Assembly (NCBI RefSeq): GCF_902686445.1
Contig: NC_062223.1
Location: 61,687,498-61,751,497 of the forward strand
Length of the DNA: 64,000 bases
Source of the DNA: Sciurus carolinensis
Taxonomy: Eukaryota > Chordata > Mammalia > Rodentia > Sciuridae
Reading direction: 5' to 3'
Below are positions 12,001-22,540 of the stretch, in pieces. The first letter of the stretch is position 1. Each line of letters begins with the position of its first letter. The notes under the pieces are model-generated. The model had not been told where the DNA came from. It did not search any database and saw only the letters and a program-made list of their open reading frames with translations. The translations under genes were made by a program, and so were the position numbers.

Positions 12001-13020
12001 GCTTGCCTTGCAAGCATAAGGCCCTGGGTTCGATCCTCAGCACTCCCCCGCAAAAAAATAAATAAATAAACTCAACTCAAAATGGATCAAGGATCTAGGA
12101 ATTAGACCTGAGACCCTTCATCAAGTAGAAGAAAAAGTAGGCCCAAATCTCCATCATGTTGGCTTAGGACCAGTCTTCATTAACAAGACCCCCATGACAC
12201 AAGAAATAAAAGCAAGAATCAATAAATGGGATAGATTCAAACTAAAAAGTTTTTTCTCAGCACAGGAAACAATCAACGATGTGAAAAGACAGCCTACTGA
12301 GAGGGAGAAAATCTTTTCCACACACACTTCAGACAGAGCACTCATCTCCAAAGTTTATAAAGAACTTAAAAAACTTTACACCCAAAATACAAAGAACCCA
12401 ATCAATAAATGGGCTAAGGAAATGGGTAGACACTTCACAGAAGAAGATATACAGGTGAACAACAAGTATATGAAAAAGTGCTCATCATCCCTAATAATTA
12501 GGAAATGCAAATCAAAACCACCCTAAGATTCCATCTCACCCCAATTACAATGGCGATTATCAAGAATACTAGCAACAATAGGTATTGGCAATGATGTGGG
12601 GGAAAAGGCACACTCATACATTGCTGGTGGAGTTGCAAATTGGTACAGTCACTCTGCAAAGCAGTGTGGAGATTCCTCAGAAAGCTTGGAATGGAACCAC
12701 CATTTGACCCAGCTATCCCACTCCTTGGCCTATACCCAAAGAACTTAAAATCAGCATACTACAGTGATGCAGCCACATCGATGTTCATAGCAGCTCAATT
12801 CACAATAGCTAGATTGTGAAACCAACCTAGATGCCCTTCAATTGACGAAGGGATAAAGAAACTGTGGTATATATACACAATGGAATTTTACTCAGCTGTA
12901 AAGAAGAATAAAATTATGGCATTTGCTGGTAAATGGAAGAAGTTGGAAAATATCATGCTAAGTGAAATAGGCCAAACCCAAAAAACCAAAGGCCGAATGT
13001 TTTCTCTGATAAGTGCATGA
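9085..13020 (+). pseudogene. L1 ORF2 pseudogene (endonuclease/reverse transcriptase), SINE-interrupted
   Basis: ORF2 runs from ATG 9085 (the 'MTGN'-type start shared with the other copies) to the TGA at 13018-13020. That is 3,936 nt including a ~110-nt SINE insertion and its duplicated site, so about 3.83 kb without it, the usual L1 ORF2 size. Open blocks survive at 9949-10662, 10681-11376, 11391-12065 and 12194-12526. The endonuclease metal-site motif GDFN reads GYFN (9518-9529), and the reverse-transcriptase FADD reads FAED (11176-11187). Stops at about 10660 and 11374 and several shifts break the frame. The C-terminal Cys/His region is also out of frame. The copy is dead for both catalytic activities, judged from the residues seen. 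Confidence 0.92.
11970..12067 (+). mobile_element. ID SINE inserted in L1 ORF2, with 12-bp target-site duplication
   Basis: A compact ID element opens with 'ggggctggggagatagctca', has a perfect B-box 'ggttcgatcc' at 12027-12036, and ends 'cagcactccccc' plus an (aaat)n tail. The 12-bp 'aaactcaactca' is duplicated at 11958-11969 and 12068-12079. Removing the SINE and one copy restores colinearity with the intact L1 sequence at 29060-29080, so insertion post-dates the L1. The plus-strand frame reads on from ORF2 into the SINE for about 30 codons before stopping. Confidence 0.96.
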
Positions 13021-13130
13021 CAATATATAATGATGGGGGATGGCAGGGAGAAGAGAAGAATGAAGGAACTTTGGAGGTATAGAGGAAAAAGGGGTAGGAG
13101 GGGTGATGATGGAAAAAAATATGTTGATGG

Positions 13131-13430
13131 ATTTGATTGGCAGATATTTTATTTGAAGTTTCTTATATTTTAAATTATTTTGATCAGATACAATCAGATA
13201 TCTGCTCTCATTCTCCTCTTTTCCTCCTTCCAACCTGCAATCCCACTTACCACTTTCCTTTTGTTTTTCATTCTTTTTTGTATTTAAAGGATTTCCAACA
13301 GTGTTTGTCCAGAGTAAGTACATCTGTATTCATTCTCCTGCCATCCTTCTGCCTTTCATTGGAGCTGAGGGTTTGAATTTTTCTTCTTCTTTTTTTTTTT
13401 TTTGGATTCCCACTCTTTTATTATTATTAT
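13131..13430. other. Short unassigned T-rich segment
   Basis: This is the 3' flank of the L1 target site. It is pyrimidine-rich with a T run at 13391-13403 and a (tta)n run at 13419-13438. It may include the tail end of a minus-strand L1 3' UTR, but I see no firm boundary. Confidence 0.4.
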
Positions 13431-13436
13431 TATTAT

Positions 13437-13530
13437 TTTTACAGACTGCATTTTGATTCATTGTACACAAATGAGGTACAACTTTCATTTTTATGGTTGT
13501 ACATGATGTAGATTCATGACATTGAAATTG
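13437..13530 (-). mobile_element. Very short L1 3' end
   Basis: Read on the minus strand this is 'acatcatgtacaaccataaa' followed by 'agttgtacctcatttgtgta' and 'caaaatgcagtctgtaaaaa'. It is the terminal 3' UTR also present at 8340-8395 on the plus strand. Only about 90 bp are present, so this is a strongly 5'-truncated insertion or a fragment. Confidence 0.75.
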
Positions 13531-13584
13531 ATAATTTAATAAAATCAATTTGGAAATTGGTTTCTTTTATTCTTCATTCTAAAA

Positions 13585-13670
13585 TAATTTTTTTTTCAGT
13601 GCTGGGGATGGAACCCAGGGCCTCATGCTTGCTAGGCAAGCACTCTACTGATGAGCTACAGCCCCGGCCC
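13585..13670 (-). mobile_element. ID SINE (minus strand)
   Basis: The reverse complement reads 'ccggggctgtagctcatcag' then 'agagtgcttgcctagcaagc' and 'ccctgggttccatccccagc', which is the ID order of A box, middle and B box. A T-rich (A tail) run lies at 13587-13596. A possible A/T-rich flanking duplication is too low in complexity to call. Confidence 0.88.
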
Positions 13671-13685
13671 TTTTAGAAAATTTTT

Positions 13686-13925
13686 TGTAATACTTTTATT
13701 TTTAATTTTATTTATTTGTTTTTTTTTTATTTTTACAGACTGCATTTTGATTCATTGTACACAAATGGGGTACAACTTTTCATTTCTCTGGTTGTGCACG
13801 ATGTAGATTCACACCATTCCTGTAATCATACTGTACATAGGGTAGTGCTGTCTGTCTCATTCCACCATCTTTCATACCCCGCTCCCTCCCTACTCTCATT
13901 TCCCTCTACGTAATCTAAAGTTCCT
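13686..13925 (-). mobile_element. L1 3' UTR fragment
   Basis: This has the same terminal block as 13437-13530 but is longer. The reverse complement continues 5'-ward into 'aaagatggtggaatgagaca', like the 3' UTR at 8250-8275. The two tails flank the ID at 13585-13670, so the SINE may have landed between or within tails of related insertions. Confidence 0.8.
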
Positions 13926-14215
13926 CCACTGGAAAAACAGCCAGGAGAATCACATTGGAGTAGCATTTTTGTTGAAGCTAAAACTTTGACAACATTTAAA
14001 AATTTTATCCTCAGTTATTTTTCTCAGATTTTTTAATTTTTTGAATAATTTCTGGTGAATTAAATTTTTTTTCCAAAAAAAAAACCCCAAAATTTTGCTG
14101 TTATCATCAAAAAGATAGTTTGTATCTTTTTATATTATCCTCTTCAAATCAATTTTGGTAGATTTTTCTGCCATTTTTCTTTTTTTATTAATTTTTCTTT
14201 TTATATACTTTTTGA
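13926..14215. other. Unassigned AT-rich sequence
   Basis: There is an A/T-rich stretch with homopolymer runs around 14070-14090. No gene or clear repeat. Confidence 0.4.
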
Positions 14216-14219
14216 TTTC

Positions 14220-14310
14220 CTCTGTTTTTGTTTGTTTGCAGGTCTGCGGTACCAACCTGGGGCCTTGCACATACATGCTAGGCAAAAACTCAAATACCTC
14301 TCTATCCTCG
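14220..14310 (-). mobile_element. Possible degraded ID-like SINE
   Basis: The segment 'ggtaccaacctggggccttgcacatacatgctaggcaa' resembles the reverse complement of an ID middle region ('...gcttgcctagcatgtgtgaggccc...gggttg'). The A and B boxes are poorly preserved, so the call is tentative. Confidence 0.35.
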
Positions 14311-14547
14311 CTTTTTGTATAATTTTATTTTATTTTTATTTATTTTTTTAAATTCATTTTTATTGTAAACAAATGGGATACATCTTGTTTCTCTGTACAT
14401 GAAGTAGAGGCATACCAATGGTGTAATCATACATTCGATTTCATTCTGTTATTTTTTTCTCCCCCCCATGCCTCCCACCCCTCTTATCTCTCTATTACAG
14501 TCCCTCCTTCCTCCATTCTTGCCCCCCTCCCACCCCGTTATGTGTCA

Positions 14548-17500
14548 TCATCTGCTTATCAGCAAGATCATTCGTCCTTTGGTTTTTTGAGATTGGCTTA
14601 TCTCACTTAGCATGATATTCTCCAATTTCATCTGTTTGCCTGCAAATGCCATAATTTTATTATTTTTTATGGTTGAGTAATATTCCATTCTATGTATATA
14701 TACCAGTTTCTTTATCCACTCATCCATTGAAGGGCATCTAGATTGGTTCCACAATCTGGCTATGGTGAATTGAGCAGCACTGAACATTGATGTGGCTGTA
14801 TCTCTGTAGTATGCTGATTTTAAGTCCTTTGGGTATAGGCCAAGGAGTGGGATAGATGGGTCAAATGGTGGTTCCATTCCAAGTTTTCTAAGGAATCTCT
14901 ACACTGCTTTCCAGAGTGGTTGCACTAATTTGCAGCACCACCAGCAATGTATGAGTGTACCTTTTTCCCCACATCCTCGCCAACACCTATTGTTGCTTGT
15001 ATTCTTGATAATCGCCATTCTAATTGGGGCAAGATGGAATCTTAGGGTAGTTTTGATTTGCATTTCTCTTACTACTAAACATGGTGAACATTTTTTCATA
15101 TATCTGTTGATTGCTTGTACATCTTCTTCAGTGAAGTGTCCATTTCCTTAGCCCATTTGTTGATTGGGTCATTTGTATTCTTGGTGTAGAGTTTTTTGAG
15201 TTCTTTATATATTCTGGAAATTAGTGCTCTATCTGAAGTATGAGTGGCAAAGATTTTCTCCCACTCTGTAGGCTCTCTCTTCGTATTTCTGATAGTTTCC
15301 TTTTCTGAGAGAAAGCTATTTAGTTTGAATCTATCCCAGTTATGGACTCTTGCTTTTATTTCTTGTGCTATGGGAGTCCTGTTAAGGAAGTCAGATCCTA
15401 AGCTGACATGTTGAAGATTTATTTAGTTTGAATCTATCCCAGTTATTGATTCTTGCTTTTATTTCTTGTGCTATGGGAGTCATGTTAAGGAAGTCAGATC
15501 CTAAGCTGACATGTTGAAGATTTGGACCTACTTTTTCTTCTATAAGATCTCTGGTCTGATTCCAAGGTCCTTGATCCATTTTGAGTTGATTGTTGTACAG
15601 GGTGAGACATAGGGGTTTAGTTTCATTTTGTTGCATATGGATTTCCAGTTTTCCCAGCCCCATTTGTTGAAGAGGCTATCTTTTCTCCATTGCATATTTT
15701 TGGCCCCTTTGTCTAGTATGAGAAAATTGTATTGATTTGGGTTTGTGTCTGTGTCCTCTATTCTGTACCATTGATCTACCTGTCTATTTTGATGCCAATA
15801 CCATGCTGTTTTTGTTACTATTGCTTTGTAGTAGAGTTGAAGATCTGGTATTGCGATACCCCCTACTTCACTCTTCCTGCTAAGGATTGCTTTAGCTATT
15901 CTGGGTTTCTTATTCTTCCAGATGAATTTCATGATTACTTGCTCTATTTCTGTAAGGTATGTCATTGGGATTTTAATTGGAATTGCATTGAATCTGTATA
16001 GCACTTTTGGTAGTATGGCCATTTTGACAATATTAATTCTTCCTATCCAAGAACATGGGAGATCTTTCCATCTTTCTAAGGTTTTCTTTAATTTCTTTCT
16101 TTAGTGTTCTGTAGTTCTCAATGTAGAGGTTTTTCACCTCTTTTGTTAGATTGATTCCCAAGTATTTTATTTTTTTCAAAGCTTTTGTGAATGAGGTAGT
16201 TTTCCTAACTTCTCTTTCTGAAGATTCATCACTTATGTATAAAAATGCATTGGATTTATGAGCATTGATATTATACCCTGCTACTTTACTGAATTCATTT
16301 ATGAGTTCTAAAAGTTTTCTGGTGGAATTTCCTGGTTCCTCTAAATATATATAATCATGTCACCAGCAAACAGGGATAGTTTGAGTTCTTCTTTTCCTAT
16401 TTGTATACCTTTAATTTCCTCGGTCTATCTAATTGCTCTGGCTAGACTTTCAAGGACAATGTTGAATAGAAGTAGTAAAAGAGGGCATCCCTGCCTTGTT
16501 CCAGTTTTTAGGGGGAATGTTTTCAGTTTTTCACCATTTAGATTGATATTGGCCTTGGGCTTAGCATAGATGGCCTTTACAATGTTAAGGAATGTTCCCA
16601 CTATCCCTATTTTTTCTTCTGTTTTGAGCATGAAGGGATGCTGTATTTTATCAAATGCTTTTTCTGCATCTATCGAAATAATCATGTGACTTTTGACTTT
16701 AAGTCTGTTGATATGGTGAATTACATTTATTGATTTCCAGATGTTTTATCCCTGGGATAAAACCCACTTGATTGTGGTGTACTATCTTTTTAATATATTT
16801 TTGTATGTGATTTGATAAGGTTCTGTTGAGAATTTTTGCATCAATGTTCATTAAGGATATCGGTCTGAAATTTTCTTTCCTCAATGTGTGTCTGTCTGGT
16901 TTAGGTATCAGGGTTGTATTGGCTTCATAGAATGAGTTTTGGAGGGTTCCCTCCTCTTCTATTTCATGAAATACTTTGAGAAGTATTGGAAAGATCTCTT
17001 CTTTAAAGGTTTTGTAGAACTTGACTGAGAACCCATCTGGTCCTGGACTTTTCTTTGTTGGTAGGTTTTTGATGACTTCTTCTATTTCATTACTTGAAAT
17101 TGATCTATTTAAATTGTGTATGTCCTCCTGGTTCAGTTTAGGTAACTCATATGTCTCTAGAAACTTGTTGATGTCTTCAAGATTTTCTATTTTGTTGGAG
17201 TATACATTTTCCCCAAAATAGCTTCTAATTATGTTTTGTATTTCAGTCATGTCTGTTGTGATATTTCCTTGTTCATTTCGAATTTTAGTAATTTGGGTTT
17301 TCTCTCTCCTTCTCTTTGTTAGTGTGGCTAAGGGTTTATCAATTTTGTTTATTTTTTCAAAGAACCCACTATTTATTTTGCCATTTTTTCTATTGTTTCT
17401 TTTGTTTCAATTTCATTGATTTCAGCTCTGATTTTAAACATTTCCTGTCTTCTACTACTTTTGGTGTTGCTCTGCTCTTCTTTTTCTAGGGCTTTGAGCT

Positions 17501-18456
17501 GTAGTGTTAGGTCGTTAATTTGTTGATTTTTTTCTTCTTTTATTGAATGCAGTCCATGAAATAAATTTTCCTCTATTACTGCTTTCATAGTGTCCCAGAG
17601 ATTTTGATATAATGTTTCTTTGTTCTCATTTACCTCTAAGAATTTTTAAATTTCCTTCCTGGTGTCTTCTGTTATCCATTCATCATACAATAGCATATTA
17701 TTTAATCTCCAGGTGTTGGAGTAGTTTCTGGTTTTTACTCTGTCATTTATTCTAATTTCCTTCCATTATGATCTGATAGAATACAAGGTATTACCTCTAT
17801 CTTCTTGTACTTGCTAACATTAGATTTGTGGCATAGAATATGGTCTATTTTAGAGAAGGATTCATGTGCTGTGGAGAAGAAAGTGTATCTGCTCTTTGTT
17901 GGATGGTATATTCTATAAATGTCCATTAAGTCTTAATTATTGATTGTGTTATTGAGAACTATGGTTTCTTTGTTCAATTTTTGTTTGGAGGATCTGTCCA
18001 GTGGTGAGAGAGGTGTGTTAAATTCACCTAGTATTATTGTGTTGTGGTCTATTTGATTTCTGGAATTGATAAGGATTTGTTTGACGTACATGGATGAGCC
18101 ACTGTTTGGGGCATAGATATTTATGATTGTTATGTCTTGCTGATTTATGCTTCTCTTAAGCATTATGAAATGTCCTTCTTTATCCCTTCTGACTAACTTT
18201 GGCTTAAAATTCACATTATCTGATATGAGGATGGATACTCCAACTTTTTTGCTGTGTCCATGTGCACGGTATGTTTTTCCCATCCTTTCACCTTTAGTCT
18301 GTGGGTATCTCTTTCTATGAGATGAATCTCTTTCAGGCAGCAAATTGTTGGATCATTCTTTTTAATCCATTCTGCCAGTCTATGTCTTTTGATTGATGAG
18401 TTCAGTCCATTAACATTCAGGGTTATTATTGAGATATGATTTTTATTCCTGATCAT
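14548..18456 (-). pseudogene. L1 ORF2 pseudogene (endonuclease/reverse transcriptase)
   Basis: Reading from the start at 18456 (MIRN in place of the usual MTGN) to the stop just below 14548 gives about 3.9 kb, which includes a 103-bp internal duplication. The N-terminal endonuclease block 'HISIITLNVNGLNSSIKRH' is present. The metal-site GDFN reads GEFN ('ILGEFNTPLSPLDRS' on the minus strand), and the reverse-transcriptase FADD reads FAGD at 16359-16370, followed within a few codons by a stop. Surviving open blocks lie at 17933-18343, 16699-17250, 16425-16685, 15540-16022 and 14548-14877. The C-terminal Cys/His segment survives at about 14899-15000 in its own frame. Several catalytic residues are changed, so this copy cannot retrotranspose by itself. 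Confidence 0.93.
15318..15523. repeat. 103-bp tandem duplication inside L1 ORF2
   Basis: Copy 1 is 15318-15420 and copy 2 is 15421-15523. Both begin 'atttagtttgaatctatccc' and end 'gctgacatgttgaagattt'. They differ at only a few bases, for example 'ttatggactc' against 'ttattgattc' and 'gggagtcctg' against 'gggagtcatg'. The period is not a multiple of three, so it shifts the ORF2 frame. The other L1 copies have a single unit here. Confidence 0.95.
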
Positions 18457-18513
18457 TTAGCTCATTTTTTTCTTTTTGACATGACTTGGTTTCTCCTTTA
18501 TTTGGTGGTTCCT

Positions 18514-19520
18514 TTAGGGTAGTTCCTCCCTTTGCTGATTTACATAGTTGTTTTTCATCTCTTCCTCATGAAATATTTTGCTGAGAATGTTCTGTAATGC
18601 TGGCTTTCTTTTTGTAAATTCTTTTAGCTTTTGTTTATCATGGAAGGATTTTACTTCGTTTTCAAATCTGAAGGTAAGTTTTGCTGGGTATAAGATTCTT
18701 GTTTGGCATCTGTTTTCTTTTTAGGACTTGAAAAATGTTGTTCCAGGCCCTTCTAGCTTTTAGGGTCTGGATTGAAAAATCTGCTGATATCCGTATTGGT
18801 TTCCCCCTGAATGTAATTTGATTCTTTTCTCTCGTAGCCTTTAAAATTCTGTCTTTATTTTGTATGTTAGGTATTTTCATTATAATGTGCCTTGGTGTGG
18901 GTCTGTTGTAATTTTGTGTATTTGGAGTACTATAAGCCTCTTGGACTTGATTTTCCATTTCATTCTTCAGATTTGGGAAATTTTCTGATATTATTTCATT
19001 GAATAGATTGTTCATTCCTTTGGTTTGTTTCTCTAAGCCTTCCTCAATCCCAATAATTCTCAAATTTGGCCTTTTCATGATATCCCATAGTTCTTGTAGA
19101 TTCTGTTCATGATTTCTTACCATCTTCTCTGTTTGGTCAACTTTGTTTTAAAGAGTAAATATTTTGTCTTCAATATCTGAGGTTCTGTCTTACAGATGTT
19201 CTATCCTATTGGTTATGCTTTCTATGGAGTTCTTAATTTGGTTTATTTTTTCCTTCATTTCAAGGATTTCTGTTTGTTTTTTTTTCAATATCTCTAACTC
19301 TTTGTTGAAATGATCTTTTGTTTCCTGTATTTGCTCTTTTAACTGTCGATTGGTGCAATCATTCAATGCCTGCATTTGCTCTTTCATCTCCTCGTTTGCT
19401 TCCTTGATTGTTTTAATTATGTACATTCTGAACTCCCTTTCTGACATTTCTTCTGCCATGCTGTCATTGGATTTTATTGCTATCTAGGTTTGGTACATTT
19501 TCTTCTCTTGTTTTTCTCAT
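18514..19520 (-). pseudogene. L1 ORF1 pseudogene
   Basis: The start ATG is placed at 19520 by comparison with the plus-strand copy, and the stop at 18514-18516 ends 'QQREELP'. The N-terminal coiled-coil region includes 'EEMKEQMQALNDCTNRQLKEQ' as one unit (two in the plus-strand copy). The central part reads 'NHEQNLQELWDIMKRPNLRI', which precedes the RNA-recognition domain. A stop or shift after about 18 codons, a stop at about 19192 and a shift near 18725 interrupt it. Open blocks remain at 19190-19459 and 18662-19123. The protein would normally trimerise through the coiled coil and bind L1 RNA. This copy could not make it whole. Confidence 0.92.
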
Positions 19521-20598
19521 ATTGTTCGGTATCTACCCCTCTAGTAGTGAAACTCTGGGATATTGCAGATTTCCTCTATTGACTAATATTGTCTCTGTAG
19601 TTTTCCAATAACTCACCTCTTAGCCTTCAGTAGCCTGAAGTCTTGGAGGAACTTGATAATGTGGTGCTCCACTAGGAAGCTGCCCCTCTAGGGTTGATGG
19701 CCTTCAGGTGGGGTATATTCCCTGTCAGTGGGCAGAGGTGCCTCCACTTGTTGACTGATGGTCAGCCAAAGGGGGACTAGACTGCAGACTGGGGCACGTC
19801 TGATCTGGGCCTGTGTCTCTGGTTCTACTTCCCTGGTGGGAAAGCCTCGCCCAGCGGGGAAGACTCACCTGGTGGTAAGTTTCGCTGGGCAGCTCTCCTC
19901 TGAGCAGTTCCCTTCAGTCCAGAACTACCATCTGGACTGGGAAGTCCTCCTCTGAGATGGTCCCAGGGGTCTTGATTTACCGCCTGAGCTGGGGAGTCTC
20001 TCCCTGTGAGGGCCGCCTCTCTGAGCGGCCCTCCTCTGTTATGTTCCCTGGGGATCCTCGCTCTGCATCGAAGCCTCTCGCTGTGGGGCCCTCCTCTGCA
20101 ATGCTCCTGGTTGACTGGGTTCTCGGCTCCAGCAGGGGAGTCTCACTGGGCCACCCTACTCCATGAAGTTCCCTGCTTTTTGGGACTACTGCCCCATCTG
20201 GGGAGCCCGACCAGTGGGAGAGACTCACCTGGTGGCTCTGAGTTGGTCCCGAGTCTCTCAATACCTCCTCTTCTTGACTCCTGGGTCTTGTCAAAGGTCC
20301 TCTAGCCTCCTGTAGGTGCCTCAGGAAAGGAGCTGCCCTTCCAGTGATGATGGCCATGCCCTCAGGATTAATTCAAAATGCCTGCACCAGCCCATAAAGA
20401 AGCCTCTGGCTAGCTCCGCGATGCAGGCAGGCTGGCTCCGCGATGGCAACAGACCTCGGCGTGGTGGTCAGGTGGGGTCGCTCAGTGATGGCGTCTGTGC
20501 TTGGCCTGGTGGTTGGCGGGTTGGCTGCCAGCCTGCTACCTGTGCAGTGCAGGCGACCTGACTCACTCGCCAGCTCGCTCTGCGACTGCAACCAACTC
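19521..20598 (-). promoter_or_regulatory. L1 5' UTR/promoter region, CpG-rich
   Basis: This is the untranslated leader of the minus-strand L1. The part next to ORF1 (about 19560-19990) is homologous to 24700-25080 of the plus-strand copy. The distal part (about 20330-20598) has no counterpart there. It is GC- and CpG-rich with several CGCGGAG/CGATGG-type repeats near 20405-20450. Short open frames on both strands here are GC-rich artefacts. Confidence 0.8.
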
Positions 20599-20654
20599 TA
20601 TAATTTTAAACTTTGTTGAAAATCAGAATTTTTTAAAATCTTAAAACCTATATA

Positions 20655-20873
20655 AGCCAGGTGCAGTGGTGCACATCTATAACCCCAGCTCAGAAGGCTG
20701 AGGCAGGAGGATTGTAAGTTTGAGTCAGTCAGTCTGGGCAATTTAATGAGATTTTTGTCTCAAAATTAAAATAAAAAGGGGTAGAGTACAGCTCAGTGGT
20801 AGAACAATTGCTAAGCCTAGCATGTGTGAGACCCTGGTTTCAACTCCCATTAAGATGAAAAAAAAAAAAAGTT
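20655..20873 (+). mobile_element. B1-dID dimeric SINE
   Basis: The left half is B1 (7SL-derived): 'gccaggtgcagtggtgcaca' followed by 'ctgaggcaggaggattgtaa'. The right half is ID: 'gtagagtacagctcagtggt', then 'cctagcatgtgtgagaccct' and an A13 tail at 20857-20870. The head-to-tail B1+ID dimer is known from squirrels, dormice and relatives. This copy is moderately diverged. Confidence 0.92.
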
Positions 20874-20879
20874 GTATAA

Positions 20880-21428
20880 ATAAAATATACCTTTATCCAA
20901 TCTTTAAATTATTTTAATTATTAAAAATGAAGCAATCCTTAATTTTCTTTTATTTGCATTTTAATTCATATTTTATCCAACCATTTGTTTTATTTCTCTC
21001 TAATTTTTTTCACATATAATTTAGCTATATTCACAGTTTCAGATTGTCACTCAATATAAACACTTAACCAATTTGCATTTGTTCTAATAACTAAAGCACT
21101 TCTATCATATTTTTAGTGCATATTTTCTGTGCTCTCCTGTTTTTCATTTTAGAATTTGAGCTAACAGTTACTTTATTTATATAAAGTAAATAGTGTTATT
21201 AATTAATATTAAAAAATTAATGTGGGTTTCTCCAATTATCAACATTATAGTAATTGTATTTATTCATTATCTTTATAAAGAAAATGAAATTTCATATTTT
21301 TAAATTAATTGCATCCTTTCTTCCTATGACAGTCTTTGGTTAAAACTGAATTTTTTTATTTAGTTCACTTTACTTCATTTTTACATTATTTAAATTTATC
21401 ATGATAATGATACAAGATTTAAAATTTT
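20880..21428. other. Unassigned AT-rich sequence
   Basis: Strongly AT-rich DNA with no reading frame and no repeat I can name. Confidence 0.45.
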
Positions 21429-21429
21429 T

Positions 21430-22540
21430 GTATTTGTTCTTTTTCGATAAACATGACAGTAGAGTATATTTTGACATATTATACATAGAATATAATTTAT
21501 CCTAATTAGGATCCTGTTCTGATAGTTGTACATGATGCAGAGTTTCACTGATTGTGTATTCATATATGAACATAGGAAAGTTATGTAGGATTCATTCCAC
21601 TGTCTCTTCTATTCCCATCCCTCTCCCTTCCCTTTATTCCCTTATCTAATCTAATCAATATCTATTCTTCCCTCTCCTCGCCCCACTTATTTTATCTAAT
21701 CATCCAAATATCAGACATTTGGTTTTGGGGGATTGGCTTATTTCATTTAGCACGATAATCTCCAGTTCTCCATTTGCCAGCAAATGCCATAATTTCATTC
21801 TTCTTTATGACTGAGTAATATTCCAATGTGTATATACACCACATTTACTTTATCCATTCATTGTTGAAGGGCATCTAGCTTGGTTCCATAGCTTAGCTAT
21901 TGTGAATTGAGCAGCTATAAACATTGATGTGGCTATGTCACTGTAGTAGGCTGATTTTACGTCCTTTGCTTATATGCCACAGAGTGGGATAACTAGGTCA
22001 AATGGTGGTTGTACTCCAGGTTTTCTGAGGAATCTCCATACTGCTTTCCAGAGTGGTTGCACCAGTTTGCAATCCAACCAGCAATGTATGAGTGTACCTT
22101 TTTCCCTACATCCTTGCCAACATTTATTGTTCTTGCATTCTTGATAATTTCCATTCTGGCTGGAGTGAGATGAAATCTCAGTGTAGTTTTAAGTTGCATT
22201 TCTCTAATTGCTAGAGATGTTAAACATTTTTTCAAGTATTTATTGACTAATCATATTTTTTCTTTTGTGAGGGGTCTGGTCAGTTCCTCTGCCCATTTGT
22301 CAATTGGGTTATTTGTGGGGGTCTTTTTGTGTGTGTTAAGTTTTTTGAGTTCTTTCTATATCCTGGAAATCAATGCTCTATCTGTGGTGTAGGTGGTGAA
22401 GATTTTCCCCCATTCTGTCGGCTCTCTCTTCACGTTCCTGATTGTTTCCTTTGCTATGAAGAAGCTTTTTAGTTTGACACTATCCTATTTATTTATTCTT
22501 GATTTTACTTCTTGCACTTTAGGAGTCTTGTTGAGGACTT
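21430..22540 (-). mobile_element. 5'-truncated L1 (older sciurid lineage)
   Basis: On the minus strand this holds the end of ORF2 and the 3' UTR. The open block at 21993-22235 gives '[33 protein letters not shown]', which matches the ORF2 C-terminal region of the other copies with many changes. The 3' end near 21430-21480 includes a 'atattttgacatattataca' block and resembles 48600-48660. It is truncated at about 22540. Confidence 0.88.

Larger units (their letters stand above)
8712..13115 (+). mobile_element. 5'-truncated young-lineage L1 (ORF1 end to 3' UTR)
   Basis: The copy begins in the last third of ORF1 and contains a full-span but broken ORF2 and a 3' UTR ending in 'gatggaaaaaaa'. The 15-bp 'aaaatatgttgatgg' flanks it at 8697-8711 and 13116-13130. 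An ID SINE interrupts ORF2 at 11970-12067. Similarity to the two full-length copies is high along its length, but with many private changes, so it is intermediate in age. Confidence 0.93.
14328..20598 (-). mobile_element. Full-length L1 (minus strand), 5' UTR to poly(A)
   Basis: This is a roughly 6.2-kb L1 with all four parts in order on the minus strand: 5' UTR (20598-19521), ORF1 (19520-18514), ORF2 (18456-14548) and a 3' UTR with T-rich (A tail) sequence to 14328. A 10-bp 'tataatttta' occurs at both ends (14318-14327 and 20599-20608) and is a plausible but low-complexity target-site duplication. Both ORFs are broken. Its distal 5' UTR differs from that of the plus-strand full-length copy, so they belong to different promoter types. 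Confidence 0.93.

Noticed and set aside
11983..12036. A possible tRNA gene from the A- and B-box-like motifs
   Set aside because: The boxes belong to an ID SINE with an A-rich tail and target-site duplication, and no cloverleaf with an acceptor stem closes.
19758..20591. GC-rich open frames on both strands near 20 kb
   Set aside because: They fall in the CpG-rich L1 5' UTR of the minus-strand copy, and the same reasoning applies.
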